Shown here: one piece after another, positions 47,901 to 55,372 of the stretch
Layout: each line of letters starts with the position of its first letter
Numbering within the stretch: position 1 is the stretch's first letter
Origin: a virus
Virus record (IMG/VR): IMGVR_UViG_3300049489_000776
Span: 1 to 55,910 of that record
DNA: 55,910 nt
Strand: one strand, 5' to 3'
Translations under genes and position numbers: made by a program
The notes under the pieces: generated by a model
Databases searched by the model: none
Seen by the model: only the letters and a program-made list of their open reading frames with translations
Told to the model about the DNA's origin: nothing

Positions 47901-48548
47901 GAAATAATAACTTCTGCTCAAGTTGTCGGAGAATTGAACCAAATTAGGTTTACTCTCGATACTGACTTGGCTCTGGTCTATAATTACCAATTAGACAAGT
48001 GGGCAACTTTTGACAATCATGGGGCACGGTCTGCAATCGTAATTGGAAACGATTATTATTACTTAAGAGAAGATGGTGTTTTATATAAAGAAGATAGAAG
48101 CACTTTTGCGGATGCAGGGTCTCCTATTAAAATGAAAATTGAAACTGGTTGGATGAGCTTTTCGGAGCTTCAGGGTATTCAGCGTGCTTATCACGCAATG
48201 ATACTCGCCACTTTTAAGTCGGCTCATAAAATTCGCGTCAAGGTAGCCTATGACTTTGAGGATGCTTATACGCAAGAAGTACTTATAGATACTTCTACGT
48301 TTGTGGATGCTCCTGTGTACGGGGAAGACGCTACTTATGGGGACTCAAGTCCCTATGGAGGCAGCGGAGCTCTTGAGCAAATGAGAGTAGATTTTAAGCG
48401 CCAAAAGTGTCAATCTGTAAAGTTATTAATTGAAGATGCTCAAAGTACAACTGGGGAAGGTTTATCGCTATCTGGCATTACACTACGTGTAGGAGGCAAA
48501 ACAGGAACGAACAAAATTGCCGCTGACCGTAAGTTTGGTACATCTTAG
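44985..48548 (+). CDS. Very large tail hub / nozzle protein
   Basis: A 1187-residue protein from the GTG at 44985 with GGGAGG upstream. The opening LAKQILALPIDKGLDTKLDP and AQNIVYETVKMLRKRNGYI match tail-nozzle proteins of the P22 gp10 / tail tubular B type. Strand-rich blades follow (for example RLVVASEKSNRIFFSKQVTE). Residues about 510-710 hold two copies of an Ig-like module inserted in the blade region. It should form the tail tip around which fibres attach. The 3' end overlaps nothing; the next ATG lies just downstream. Confidence 0.85.
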   Translation: MALAKQILALPIDKGLDTKLDPKQEEIGYLRTAQNIVYETVKMLRKRNGYIQVDAYDEDNVVIENPIRTTKLKNELLLFTDTNLYSYSETRERFINKGSISSVSPSERTVIKNANNQSQVDGLTLQGFNIFTWTDSSGGVRYSVQDVVNNSFLVSNALVEAGAERPVLAHIEGDVYIIYGNGANVKYKSFSVLQPSTLSTATVAASDRHLTLGLIDAEQAGNSIIVAYNSNNGGNDLTVFFINSVGVPSSLYGVTAAAATHALDVMVDAASRVVLTFSNGANLSYIIFPVTLAASLIPKTLIETIANVTTCCATETSTGVYTVHYEVSVAGTGMNYIKTVTTDSVATVGTPSVFKRSVGLGARSFVRNGVLYIPTVLDSEIQSSYFVFNSTGSLVTKFANQTAGGVVTYGVLQPVLEAIGDSYMVPLIIHNRVQSEGNSFFSTDGIAAGLLNFEPEFKFSNAQLAECLHICSGVLKLYDGASVTEHGFHVFPEELEQASPITVSVETLTEGVLAVKDVQKLTYVGTPASGSMTLTIGAETTGAIQWNDSNANIKAAIEALTAIVTVTVTGDFSAGHTITFDDPIQDISQIIVATNSILTGGAIPVTVTPSTVTQGVAAVKEVQKLTFSAVPTVGSFKLDIDTEVTTAINFSQAANDVKLAIEALASITTVTVTGDFSTGFTITFDAPVEDIVTAIVLENSLDSALNPGLMTDGTYGYAAVYRWTDNTGRDHRSTPTLIPLSVVLNAGTDTQATNIKVPTLRVTDKTNVVIELYRTEANGVTYYKTTDDLSPIFNDPTVDSITITDTRADSDLISNQILYTTGGVLENIPAPASFQIATYTNDRLVVASEKSNRIFFSKQVTEGSPVEFTDAIYRDVDPVGGYVSTLAPLNEKLIIFTRDACFFVSGDGPNNAGLQDTMNKAEVISSDIGCIAPDSTVLTPLGLLFKSRKGIWKLGPGLGLEYVGARVEGYNSEIITSAQVVGELNQIRFTLDTDLALVYNYQLDKWATFDNHGARSAIVIGNDYYYLREDGVLYKEDRSTFADAGSPIKMKIETGWMSFSELQGIQRAYHAMILATFKSAHKIRVKVAYDFEDAYTQEVLIDTSTFVDAPVYGEDATYGDSSPYGGSGALEQMRVDFKRQKCQSVKLLIEDAQSTTGEGLSLSGITLRVGGKTGTNKIAADRKFGTS
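46505..47105 (+). repeat. Tandem duplicated module inside the tail nozzle gene
   Basis: Two units of about 90-100 codons begin AVKDVQKLTYVG and AVKEVQKLTFSA, and both contain VTVTGDFS(A/T)G followed by TITFD. DNA is also partly conserved (ACTGTTACGGGCGATTTTAG in both), so the duplication is fairly recent. Confidence 0.85.
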
Positions 48549-48549
48549 T

Positions 48550-48945
48550 ATGCTCAAAGTACTTAACTCTTTATTGGAAGAAAGCGCTAACGTGCTAACT
48601 ATAGTAGATAATATGAAAAAACCACTATACCAGCAATATGTAGAGGAACGCGAGCAAGCTCATTTCATTGAGTGTGAGCATGGCTTTGCAATTTATAAAA
48701 TATACCCAGACCACGTTTACTTACAAGACATTTATGTTGAGCCCGAGTTTAGGCAGTCTGGCATCGGAGTTCGGCTTATGGATAGCATTATTTTAATTGC
48801 TAGAAAAATGGGCATGACCAAACTTGTAGGCTCAGTCGTTCCAAGTACACCTTTGGGAAATCAGACCTTGGGCATTTTGTTAAAACTAAACTTTAAATTA
48901 TTAAAATCAAGCGATGATATTATTTATCTTGTCAAGGAGATATAA
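48550..48945 (+). CDS. GNAT-family acetyltransferase
   Basis: A 131-residue protein from the ATG at 48550, two bases after the nozzle stop. It carries DHVYLQDIYVEPEFRQSGIG, with the acetyl-CoA loop R-Q-S-G-I-G, and the GNAT helix VRLMDSIILIARKMG, plus an LGNQTLGILLKLNFKL end. A GNAT gene between nozzle and ejection proteins has parallels in podovirus-like phages. The substrate is unknown. Confidence 0.82.
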   Translation: MLKVLNSLLEESANVLTIVDNMKKPLYQQYVEEREQAHFIECEHGFAIYKIYPDHVYLQDIYVEPEFRQSGIGVRLMDSIILIARKMGMTKLVGSVVPSTPLGNQTLGILLKLNFKLLKSSDDIIYLVKEI

Positions 48946-50274
48946 ATGGGAAAAGCTATTAAGAGCGTTACTGGTATTTTTAAAGCAAAGAGTGCAAAGT
49001 TGCAAGGACCTACTCGCAGTTTGTATGACATTTCTGAAGAGACTAAAGGGGCGCGTGCTAATTATGCAGGGTTAACAGACCAAACTAAGGCTACAAGTCA
49101 AGCAGGTGCAGCAAGTGCCGACGTGTTGAAGCAAATGGGTCAAGCGGCGCTTGGTCGCGGACCTTCTTTGGCCGAAGCCCAATTAAAATCTGCTCAAGAC
49201 CGAAATTTAGCTCAGCAATTAGCAGCTACTCAGTCTAGTCCTGCAGGGTCTTCAGCTCTTGGGCAACGTGCTATGTTACAAAACATGGGTAGAGCTGGTC
49301 AAGATATGGCCCAACAAGCGGTTCAGGCTCGCCTTGGAGAAAGAAACGATTTCATGAATCAGGCCGGTGCTGCGAATGCTGCTTATCAGGGCGCTATAGG
49401 GCAGCAATTAGATGCAGACTTGATGAATAAAAGAAGCATGCAAGGTTTTGATACTCAAAGAACAAACGTAATTAATCAGGAAAGAACTGCTAAAGCAGCT
49501 TCTCAAAATGCTTTAACTGGAGCACTTATAGGTGGAGGCGCTTCAATTTTAGGAGCGCAGTTGGGAAAAGCCGAAGGTGGTTATGTTCAAAAACCAAAAA
49601 ACTACGCTGATGGTGGATTTATTTCCTCTATGGAAAAGACTTTGGCTGGCCTAGGTTCTAAGATTAAAGATACTTCTGGAAAGCAATATGACATTAAAGA
49701 CCAAAAATTTCTAAAAACGAGTTCAAATTCTCATAAAGACGGTGGGTTTATTGACGCAATGGAGAAAAAGTTATCCGGTTGGGGCTCTAAGATTAAAGAC
49801 ACTTCTGGTAAGGGACATCAGCGCCCTATAGAAGAGCAAAAGTTCTTAAAAACTCCAGATAATTCTGGCTACAAAGTCCGGGACAAAGAAGAAAAGCATG
49901 CTGAAGGTGGGAATGTTGGGACATCTAAGGCAGTGGACAAAAAGGAAGATGAGAAAACTATTAAACAGAAAATTGGCAGCGGGCTTAAGGATGCGGCTAA
50001 AGGAATTGCAGCAGCTTATAATAATACTCCAGCTTATGTTCCACTCGAAAGAACTACTTTTGAATCTGGTGGAGACGTTGAGGGTCCAGGTACAGCTACT
50101 TCAGATTCAATTCCAGCATGGCTCTCTGATGGAGAATTTGTAATTAAGGCCTCTGAAGTTAAAAAACCTGGCATACTAGCGCACCTAGAAGCTATAAACT
50201 CTGGTAAAGTTACTAAAAAACATTTAAAATCTTTAGCAGAAGCGTTACAAGAACGAAATAAGAAGGGGAAATAA
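48946..50274 (+). CDS. Internal / tail-associated virion protein with duplicated Gly-rich segment
   Basis: A 442-residue protein. The N-terminal half is helical and Ala/Gln-rich (AEAQLKSAQDRNLAQQLAAT), followed by a glycine hydrophobic stretch (GALIGGGASILGAQLG). Two near-repeats of DGGFI..MEKxL(A/S)G.GSKIKDTSGK (around residues 222 and 266) come next. The C-terminus has GPGTATSDSIPAWLSDGEFV, a common phage virion motif. It is likely an ejection or tail-completion protein. Confidence 0.8.
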   Translation: MGKAIKSVTGIFKAKSAKLQGPTRSLYDISEETKGARANYAGLTDQTKATSQAGAASADVLKQMGQAALGRGPSLAEAQLKSAQDRNLAQQLAATQSSPAGSSALGQRAMLQNMGRAGQDMAQQAVQARLGERNDFMNQAGAANAAYQGAIGQQLDADLMNKRSMQGFDTQRTNVINQERTAKAASQNALTGALIGGGASILGAQLGKAEGGYVQKPKNYADGGFISSMEKTLAGLGSKIKDTSGKQYDIKDQKFLKTSSNSHKDGGFIDAMEKKLSGWGSKIKDTSGKGHQRPIEEQKFLKTPDNSGYKVRDKEEKHAEGGNVGTSKAVDKKEDEKTIKQKIGSGLKDAAKGIAAAYNNTPAYVPLERTTFESGGDVEGPGTATSDSIPAWLSDGEFVIKASEVKKPGILAHLEAINSGKVTKKHLKSLAEALQERNKKGK

Positions 50275-50275
50275 C

Positions 50276-51766
50276 ATGGCCGACTATCCAGGAATTGCTC
50301 CAGAAGACATGGGGCAAGGTGCTATTGATTTAGGCATTGACCAAGAACAACCTCAAATTGAAGACCCTCTTATAACTATGCAAAACGTAGGTGAAATCGC
50401 TCCTGACTTAAGGAATTTTACCCCTGAGACAGTGGATAGTTTAGTTAATCGTGCTCGCATTACTCCAGAGCAGGGTGCAGAACTTAAATCTCGTATTGCT
50501 CCTTCCTTGCCAGAAGTTGCTCCAAACGTTGCACGTCAACAAAGTCAACAAATGTTAGACACTGCTGAAGGTGCTGCGATGAAAGGCACTGGAATTAATC
50601 CTAGCTTCGCACTTCAAGGTAACGTGCCATCAAGTACCTCTGGCCTACCAAGTACGCTAAGGGCTCCGCAAAAATCTCCAGAACAAATGCAAGCAGAGGC
50701 AGACGCTCAAGCATTGGCCGCTCAAAGAGATGCTGCTGCACAGGCTGGAGCCCAAGAGATTGTGGCGGCTGAAAAAGTTAAGAAACAAATACAAGTTGAA
50801 AAGGATAAAGAGGCTAGAATATCTGCAGTTGATAATCAAGTTAAAGAAGATACCAAAGACTCTCCGTTTTGGCGAGGTCTTGGAGACGCCATTGCTATTA
50901 TGATGGGCGCATATAGTCAAGGTCTTACTGGAGGAAAAGAAAATCCAGGACTTAAGGCTATTGAAAATAGAATAGCTCACGAAGTTGAGAAAAGAAAATA
51001 TAATGCTGAGCAGGAAGCTGCTTTACGCAAGTTGGCCACAGATGCTTTTGATATGAAAATAAAACAGGCTAAAATGCTTACTGACAATGCAGTGGCTCAA
51101 GCGTCATTAGATAAAATGGCTGCTGAGACTCAGAAGTTCAGACAAGAAGCAGGGCAAGCTCAAAATGTAGTTACTATTGCACAGAAGAGAGAAATTTCTG
51201 AGGGCGAAGTTGGTAATTTGGCACTGCAGGGAAAAGAAGGTAAGGAATTGGCGGAAAAATATGTTCCACACCCATTTAGGTCTGGCGCTTATTTAAGGGC
51301 GACTTCGAGTCCAGAGTCAATCGGAAAATTGCGCTCTTATGCTGCTGACGTGGCTAATATTCCCCCACAAATTGACCAGATAATTGCATTTGCCAGAAGT
51401 CCAGAGTTTACAAAACTAAGTCCCGAGGATAGGGGCGTTATGAGAGGACAGTTAGTCTCCCTAATAGGTAAACTAAGACTTCCTTTTACTGGCCCAGGTC
51501 CGCTACTGGAAGCAGAGTATAAAAGACTTGAGTCTACTATAGGAAATCCTAATCAATGGTTAACCCTGAATGGTTGGGAAACTAAAAAACTTGACAATGT
51601 TAAGAGTATTATTAAATCCGATATTAAGAATAATTATAAATCTTATGGAAACGTTACTGTAACTGATGATTACCAGGACGCCGCTGATAAAGATGTTCAA
51701 GCTCTAATGAATAGAGGCTTAAATAGAGACCAGGCTGAAGAAGTTATATCAAGAAGACGTAAATAA
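50276..51766 (+). CDS. Internal virion (ejection) protein
   Basis: A 496-residue protein with an acidic Pro-rich N-terminus, a long Gln/Ala/Lys helix (EQMQAEADAQALAAQRDAAA, then QIQVEKDKEARISAV) and a C-terminal ordered region (RLPFTGPGPLLEAEYKRLES, NPNQWLTLNGWE). It contains a glycine-rich membrane-like stretch (GLGDAIAIMMGAYSQGLTGG). Order and composition match podoviral ejection proteins that enter the host envelope. Function is inferred from context. Confidence 0.78.
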   Translation: MADYPGIAPEDMGQGAIDLGIDQEQPQIEDPLITMQNVGEIAPDLRNFTPETVDSLVNRARITPEQGAELKSRIAPSLPEVAPNVARQQSQQMLDTAEGAAMKGTGINPSFALQGNVPSSTSGLPSTLRAPQKSPEQMQAEADAQALAAQRDAAAQAGAQEIVAAEKVKKQIQVEKDKEARISAVDNQVKEDTKDSPFWRGLGDAIAIMMGAYSQGLTGGKENPGLKAIENRIAHEVEKRKYNAEQEAALRKLATDAFDMKIKQAKMLTDNAVAQASLDKMAAETQKFRQEAGQAQNVVTIAQKREISEGEVGNLALQGKEGKELAEKYVPHPFRSGAYLRATSSPESIGKLRSYAADVANIPPQIDQIIAFARSPEFTKLSPEDRGVMRGQLVSLIGKLRLPFTGPGPLLEAEYKRLESTIGNPNQWLTLNGWETKKLDNVKSIIKSDIKNNYKSYGNVTVTDDYQDAADKDVQALMNRGLNRDQAEEVISRRRK

Positions 51767-51779
51767 TTAGGAGCAATTT

Positions 51780-54143
51780 GTGGGCAAAGAAGAGTTAGTA
51801 AAAAATTCAATTGCACGAGTCCAAAGTAAACAAGCTGAGCCAGAGACCACCGCTCCAATTGTAGAGCAACCAATTTTGGACAATTCAACACCTCCACCAG
51901 ATGCTTACACTCCAATGAGTGAGCAGGAGCTAGACCAAGTTGCTCACGATGTTAATACATATGGAGACAAGTGGACTGAAACTGCAGGTATTACTGCTCT
52001 TGGAGAGTTAACTGCAGGAGCCGTTCCAAGGTTGCTTCAAAATATAGGAGCCTACGAACCTGGTGAAATTGCAAAAATGCAAGAAAATAATCCATACGCG
52101 GAGCCGGTTGGTGAAGCAGTTGGCCTTGGTCTTGGTCTTCTAACCGGAGGCGAAGGTCTTGTAGCTAAAGGAATGCAGAAATCTGCAGTTGGTTTGGCCG
52201 AATCTGGAGGCAGAGTTGCTGAGCGTGTAGTTTCAGACTTGATTAAAAAATCTGCTAATAAAACTCTAAATAAAGAAATTATTAGAAAATCAGTTGAGCA
52301 CGCTGCTCGTGGAGCCGCCGAAGGCACTATATTAAACGTTGCAGATTTGGCAAATGAAGATGCAATTGGAAAGGCTGAATTTAACGCAGAAAATTTAATG
52401 GGGGCTGCAGGTACGGGTGCTTTATTCGGAGGTCTAACTTCTGCAGCGTTTCCAGTTATTGGTGCTGGAGGGCGTGCTATAGGTCGTGGAAGTAAAGAGA
52501 TATTTGACAAATCTTTATCAAAGATTACAGACCCTGTTAAGGACACTCTTAAACTATTTGGGTATGCTCCAAAGGACATTGCTGAAATAGCAACAAGCGA
52601 TGCAAAGAAAGAATTTAGAGAAGGGCTTATACCTTGGCTTTCTAGTAGACTTGATGCCAAGACGATAAAAAGTGATGAGGATATTTTAACTGCACTTACA
52701 GGGGTGAATCAAGAAGCTCGTAAAGGTGCTGATTCTATTCTTACTGAACTTGGACAGGATGTTGCAGGTCAACCAGGGCTTGTTCAAAAGGGCAAGGAAG
52801 TTTTTGAAACCGTTATCTCAAATGTTAATCGAACTTTAGAAGAAAAGTCTAAATACGGCTTTTCAGAAGAGGCTATAAATAAATTAGTAAAATTTAGAAA
52901 CTCTGTTCAAGCACGACTCGAAAGTGGTAAAGCGTTTGAACCTGCAGAGTACCGTTCCTTTAGACAAAGTTTAGATGAAATGTCTAAATGGGGAAAGAGT
53001 GGAGCAGAACACCCAGTAATGGTTCAAGTAGCTCGTGAAAATAGACAAGTCTTCTCTAACGCAATGCATGATTTGGCTGCTACTATTAATCCCGAAAAAG
53101 CTGATAAACTTAAAAAATATTTTGAGGACATGCATTACAGTATAGACATGATAGATAACTTAGGCAATAAGATAGGCAAATCAGATGACAAATTGCCGTT
53201 TAAACTTGGTGAAATCTTTAGAGCTTCAGGCATGGTGCATTTATTAGGCACGGCTGGTGGGATTTTAGCTGCAGGCGAGGCCGTTTTAAGCTCAGACTTA
53301 AAAAAGCGTCTTGTAATAATGCAGGCTATGCGTAAAGCAGGTCAAAAGACTGAGGCCATGACTAAGTCCTCAATTGAAAAGTTTTTAAGCAATTCTAAGT
53401 TGCCTCGAAAGATAGAAACAGCATCCGCTCTCATGGCGGCGCACATTGCACGGCCTGAAGGTTCTAAGTCTGCTCCAAAGAGTAGGCAAGAAGCGTATGA
53501 AAATACTGCTAAAAATTTGAACGAGCTGATGACTAATCCAGAAAAATTAATGGACAAAACGGCAAAAGCAACTGCTAGCATTAGTCGTGAGGCTCCAAAA
53601 ACAGCCTCAGTAGCAAGTCAACGAATAATTAATGCTACTCAATTTTTGGCTTCTAAACTTCCTAAATCTCCTTCACTAGCAGTGCTTCCTGGAGTAAAGC
53701 CTCGCCCATACACGCCCTCAAGTATGGAGCTTGCTAAATTTGAACGCTATATACAAATTGTAGAAATGCCTCTCAGCATTTTAAATGAACTCGAGCACGG
53801 AACACTTACAAAAGACCATGTTGAAGCTATGCAAGCGGTGTACCCAGAAATGTATAATTACTTTAGAAATAGTTTAATTAACAAACTACAATCTGTGGAT
53901 AACGTAGACATGCCATACTCTAAGAGAGTTCAGGCAGGGCTATTATTAGACATAGTTTCAGACTCTTCAATGCTGCCCCATAATATATCGGCCTTGCAGC
54001 AAAACTTCAAAGTTAATGAGCAACCTGAAGGCGGAGCTGCTCCGGTAGTCAGCCCTACTCAAACAGGTGCTGCTCAAATAGACAAAGCTGACCGCTCTGC
54101 TTCAGATACGCAAGCTTTTATGCAGCGCAGGTCCGAGGGTTAG
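51780..54143 (+). CDS. Large internal virion (ejection) protein
   Basis: A 787-residue protein starting at GTG with AGGAG upstream. The N-terminus is disordered and followed by Gly/Ala amphipathic helices (AVGLGLGLLTGGEGLVAKGM, LMGAAGTGALFGGLTSAAF), which suggests membrane insertion during ejection. The remainder is long helical segments (KLKKYFEDMHYSIDMIDNLG) with a central LLGTAGGILAAGEAVL. No lysozyme motif is visible. A short antisense gene overlaps its stop. Confidence 0.8.
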   Translation: MGKEELVKNSIARVQSKQAEPETTAPIVEQPILDNSTPPPDAYTPMSEQELDQVAHDVNTYGDKWTETAGITALGELTAGAVPRLLQNIGAYEPGEIAKMQENNPYAEPVGEAVGLGLGLLTGGEGLVAKGMQKSAVGLAESGGRVAERVVSDLIKKSANKTLNKEIIRKSVEHAARGAAEGTILNVADLANEDAIGKAEFNAENLMGAAGTGALFGGLTSAAFPVIGAGGRAIGRGSKEIFDKSLSKITDPVKDTLKLFGYAPKDIAEIATSDAKKEFREGLIPWLSSRLDAKTIKSDEDILTALTGVNQEARKGADSILTELGQDVAGQPGLVQKGKEVFETVISNVNRTLEEKSKYGFSEEAINKLVKFRNSVQARLESGKAFEPAEYRSFRQSLDEMSKWGKSGAEHPVMVQVARENRQVFSNAMHDLAATINPEKADKLKKYFEDMHYSIDMIDNLGNKIGKSDDKLPFKLGEIFRASGMVHLLGTAGGILAAGEAVLSSDLKKRLVIMQAMRKAGQKTEAMTKSSIEKFLSNSKLPRKIETASALMAAHIARPEGSKSAPKSRQEAYENTAKNLNELMTNPEKLMDKTAKATASISREAPKTASVASQRIINATQFLASKLPKSPSLAVLPGVKPRPYTPSSMELAKFERYIQIVEMPLSILNELEHGTLTKDHVEAMQAVYPEMYNYFRNSLINKLQSVDNVDMPYSKRVQAGLLLDIVSDSSMLPHNISALQQNFKVNEQPEGGAAPVVSPTQTGAAQIDKADRSASDTQAFMQRRSEG

Positions 54144-54229
54144 TCTGTAATCCACCAATAAAGTTTAAAAGCCCACTCTATAATTAGTGGGGTCAGTATT
54201 ACAAGTGCCATGATAGTCCAAAAGTCCAT
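54140..54229 (-). CDS. Antisense 29-residue membrane peptide, possibly leaderless
   Basis: A minus-strand ORF between rightward genes, ATG at 54229 to TAA at 54140. The translation is one hydrophobic helix (IMALVILTPLIIEWAF) flanked by Trp-rich ends. A promoter just upstream (54235-54263) predicts an mRNA that starts at about the ATG, so translation would be leaderless. The sequence could be a toxin or membrane modulator, or a chance frame. Confidence 0.4.
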   Translation of the reverse strand: MDFWTIMALVILTPLIIEWAFKLYWWITD

Positions 54230-54234
54230 GCCTA

Positions 54235-54263
54235 AGTCTACCTTAAAGCGGCCTAGAAGTCAA
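54235..54263 (-). promoter_or_regulatory. Antisense sigma70-type promoter
   Basis: Minus-strand TTGACT (54258-54263), 17-base spacer, TAGACT (54235-54240), oriented against the late operon. Confidence 0.5.
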
Positions 54264-54273
54264 GTCCTAATAA

Positions 54274-54287
54274 CTAACAAAGTAACC
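54274..54287 (+). promoter_or_regulatory. Rightward intergenic motif, copy 6
   Basis: CTAACAAAGTAACC, not part of a stop codon, with TAATAGGTAT downstream, 55 bases before the appendage gene at 54343. Confidence 0.5.
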
Positions 54288-54342
54288 ATAATAGGTATCT
54301 AGAGAGCATATCCGCCCTCGAACCTTACAAGGGAGGCCAATC

Positions 54343-54690
54343 TTGGCACGTAAAAATACACACAATTATAAAATGCTCAATGCAGTAGATATTTCAACTA
54401 CTCAAACATCAGCACCTACTTCCGTTATAAACATGGACAAGGCAGGTATTTACTTCGAGTGGAGTGGTACAAGTCCTGTAGGCGTACTTACCGTCGAGGC
54501 TAGAAATAGTTCAGACGGCAACTGGTATACACTAGACTTTGGCTCGGCTATGAATATTTCTGGAAATACCGGTAGCCACCAGATTCGTATAACTGAATTA
54601 CTTTCTTATGAAATTAGAGTAAAGTACACAGCGACTTCTGGAACTGGTACTGCTACAGCTACTATAGTAATGAAGCAAGTTGGAGGATAG
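54343..54690 (+). CDS. Beta-sandwich appendage protein, paralogue of 1862-2212
   Basis: A 115-residue protein starting at TTG with GGGAGG seven bases upstream. Beta-strand pattern: IYFEWSGTSPVGVLTVEARN, GNWYTLDFGSAMNI, GSHQIRITELLSYEIRVKYT. It shares order and spacing with the product at 1862. It lies two bases before a glycine-rich protein, so the pair forms a module that also exists, in reversed gene order, across the window junction. Confidence 0.78.
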   Translation: MARKNTHNYKMLNAVDISTTQTSAPTSVINMDKAGIYFEWSGTSPVGVLTVEARNSSDGNWYTLDFGSAMNISGNTGSHQIRITELLSYEIRVKYTATSGTGTATATIVMKQVGG

Positions 54691-54692
54691 TC

Positions 54693-55352
54693 GTGGCTGT
54701 TTTCACATATCCGGCCACATTTATTTTACCTACTCAGCAAAAATTCATATCGGGTGTGAGTCAGACTTACACTACTCCTGAAGGTTGTAAGTATATTGTG
54801 GTTAAAATGGTCGGAGGGGGCGGAAGCGGCTCTGGTGGCGGCCTCAATGGGACTGCCGGAAGTGGAAGTGCTGGAAATGCAACTATATTTGGGTCACTAA
54901 CTGCTGGTGCCGGTGGTGGAGGCAGTGCAGGTGGTGGTCCAGTTGGTTCCGGTGGAACAAATACTTTTTCAGGTACAGGATTTGAAATTTCGGGTGGAGC
55001 CGGTGGCGGTGCTTCTGCATTCGGTACATCTACTAGATATGCGGGTGGAGTTGGAGGAAGTTCAATTTTCGGTGGTGGTGGTGGTGGAAACTATAATGCT
55101 GCTGGAAAAGCTGGAGCTGCAAACTCAGGTGCCGGTGGTGCCGGAGGTGGGAATGAAGCTTCCGGTACTGGAATCTCTGGATGCGGTGGCGGTGCTGGCG
55201 GTTATATAGAGGCGGTAATAAATTCTCCGAGCGCTACTTATACTTATACTGTGGGGGCGGCTCAAACGACCGTAGGCTCAGCAGGTACCTCCGGATATGC
55301 TGGTGGTAATGGTGCAGCGGGTTTAATTATTATTACGGAATATTACACTTAA
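54693..55352 (+). CDS. Glycine-rich tail-appendage protein
   Basis: A 219-residue protein starting at GTG. The N-terminal beta region (PEGCKYIVVKMVGGGGSGSG) leads into Gly/Ala/Ser repeats and a C-terminal beta end (YTYTVGAAQTTVGSAG, GLIIITEYYT). This VxGGGG start and GLIxITE end are diagnostic of the glycine-rich fold found in phage adhesins. It resembles the split protein formed by 55373-55910 and 1-675. Confidence 0.82.
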   Translation: MAVFTYPATFILPTQQKFISGVSQTYTTPEGCKYIVVKMVGGGGSGSGGGLNGTAGSGSAGNATIFGSLTAGAGGGGSAGGGPVGSGGTNTFSGTGFEISGGAGGGASAFGTSTRYAGGVGGSSIFGGGGGGNYNAAGKAGAANSGAGGAGGGNEASGTGISGCGGGAGGYIEAVINSPSATYTYTVGAAQTTVGSAGTSGYAGGNGAAGLIIITEYYT

Positions 55353-55372
55353 TTACTTTGGAGTGATTTAAA

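Noticed and set aside
52052-52660. 202-codon antisense frame
   Set aside because: It is opposite the coding of a large ejection protein and its Ala/Pro composition mirrors Gly/Ala codons; no start signal.
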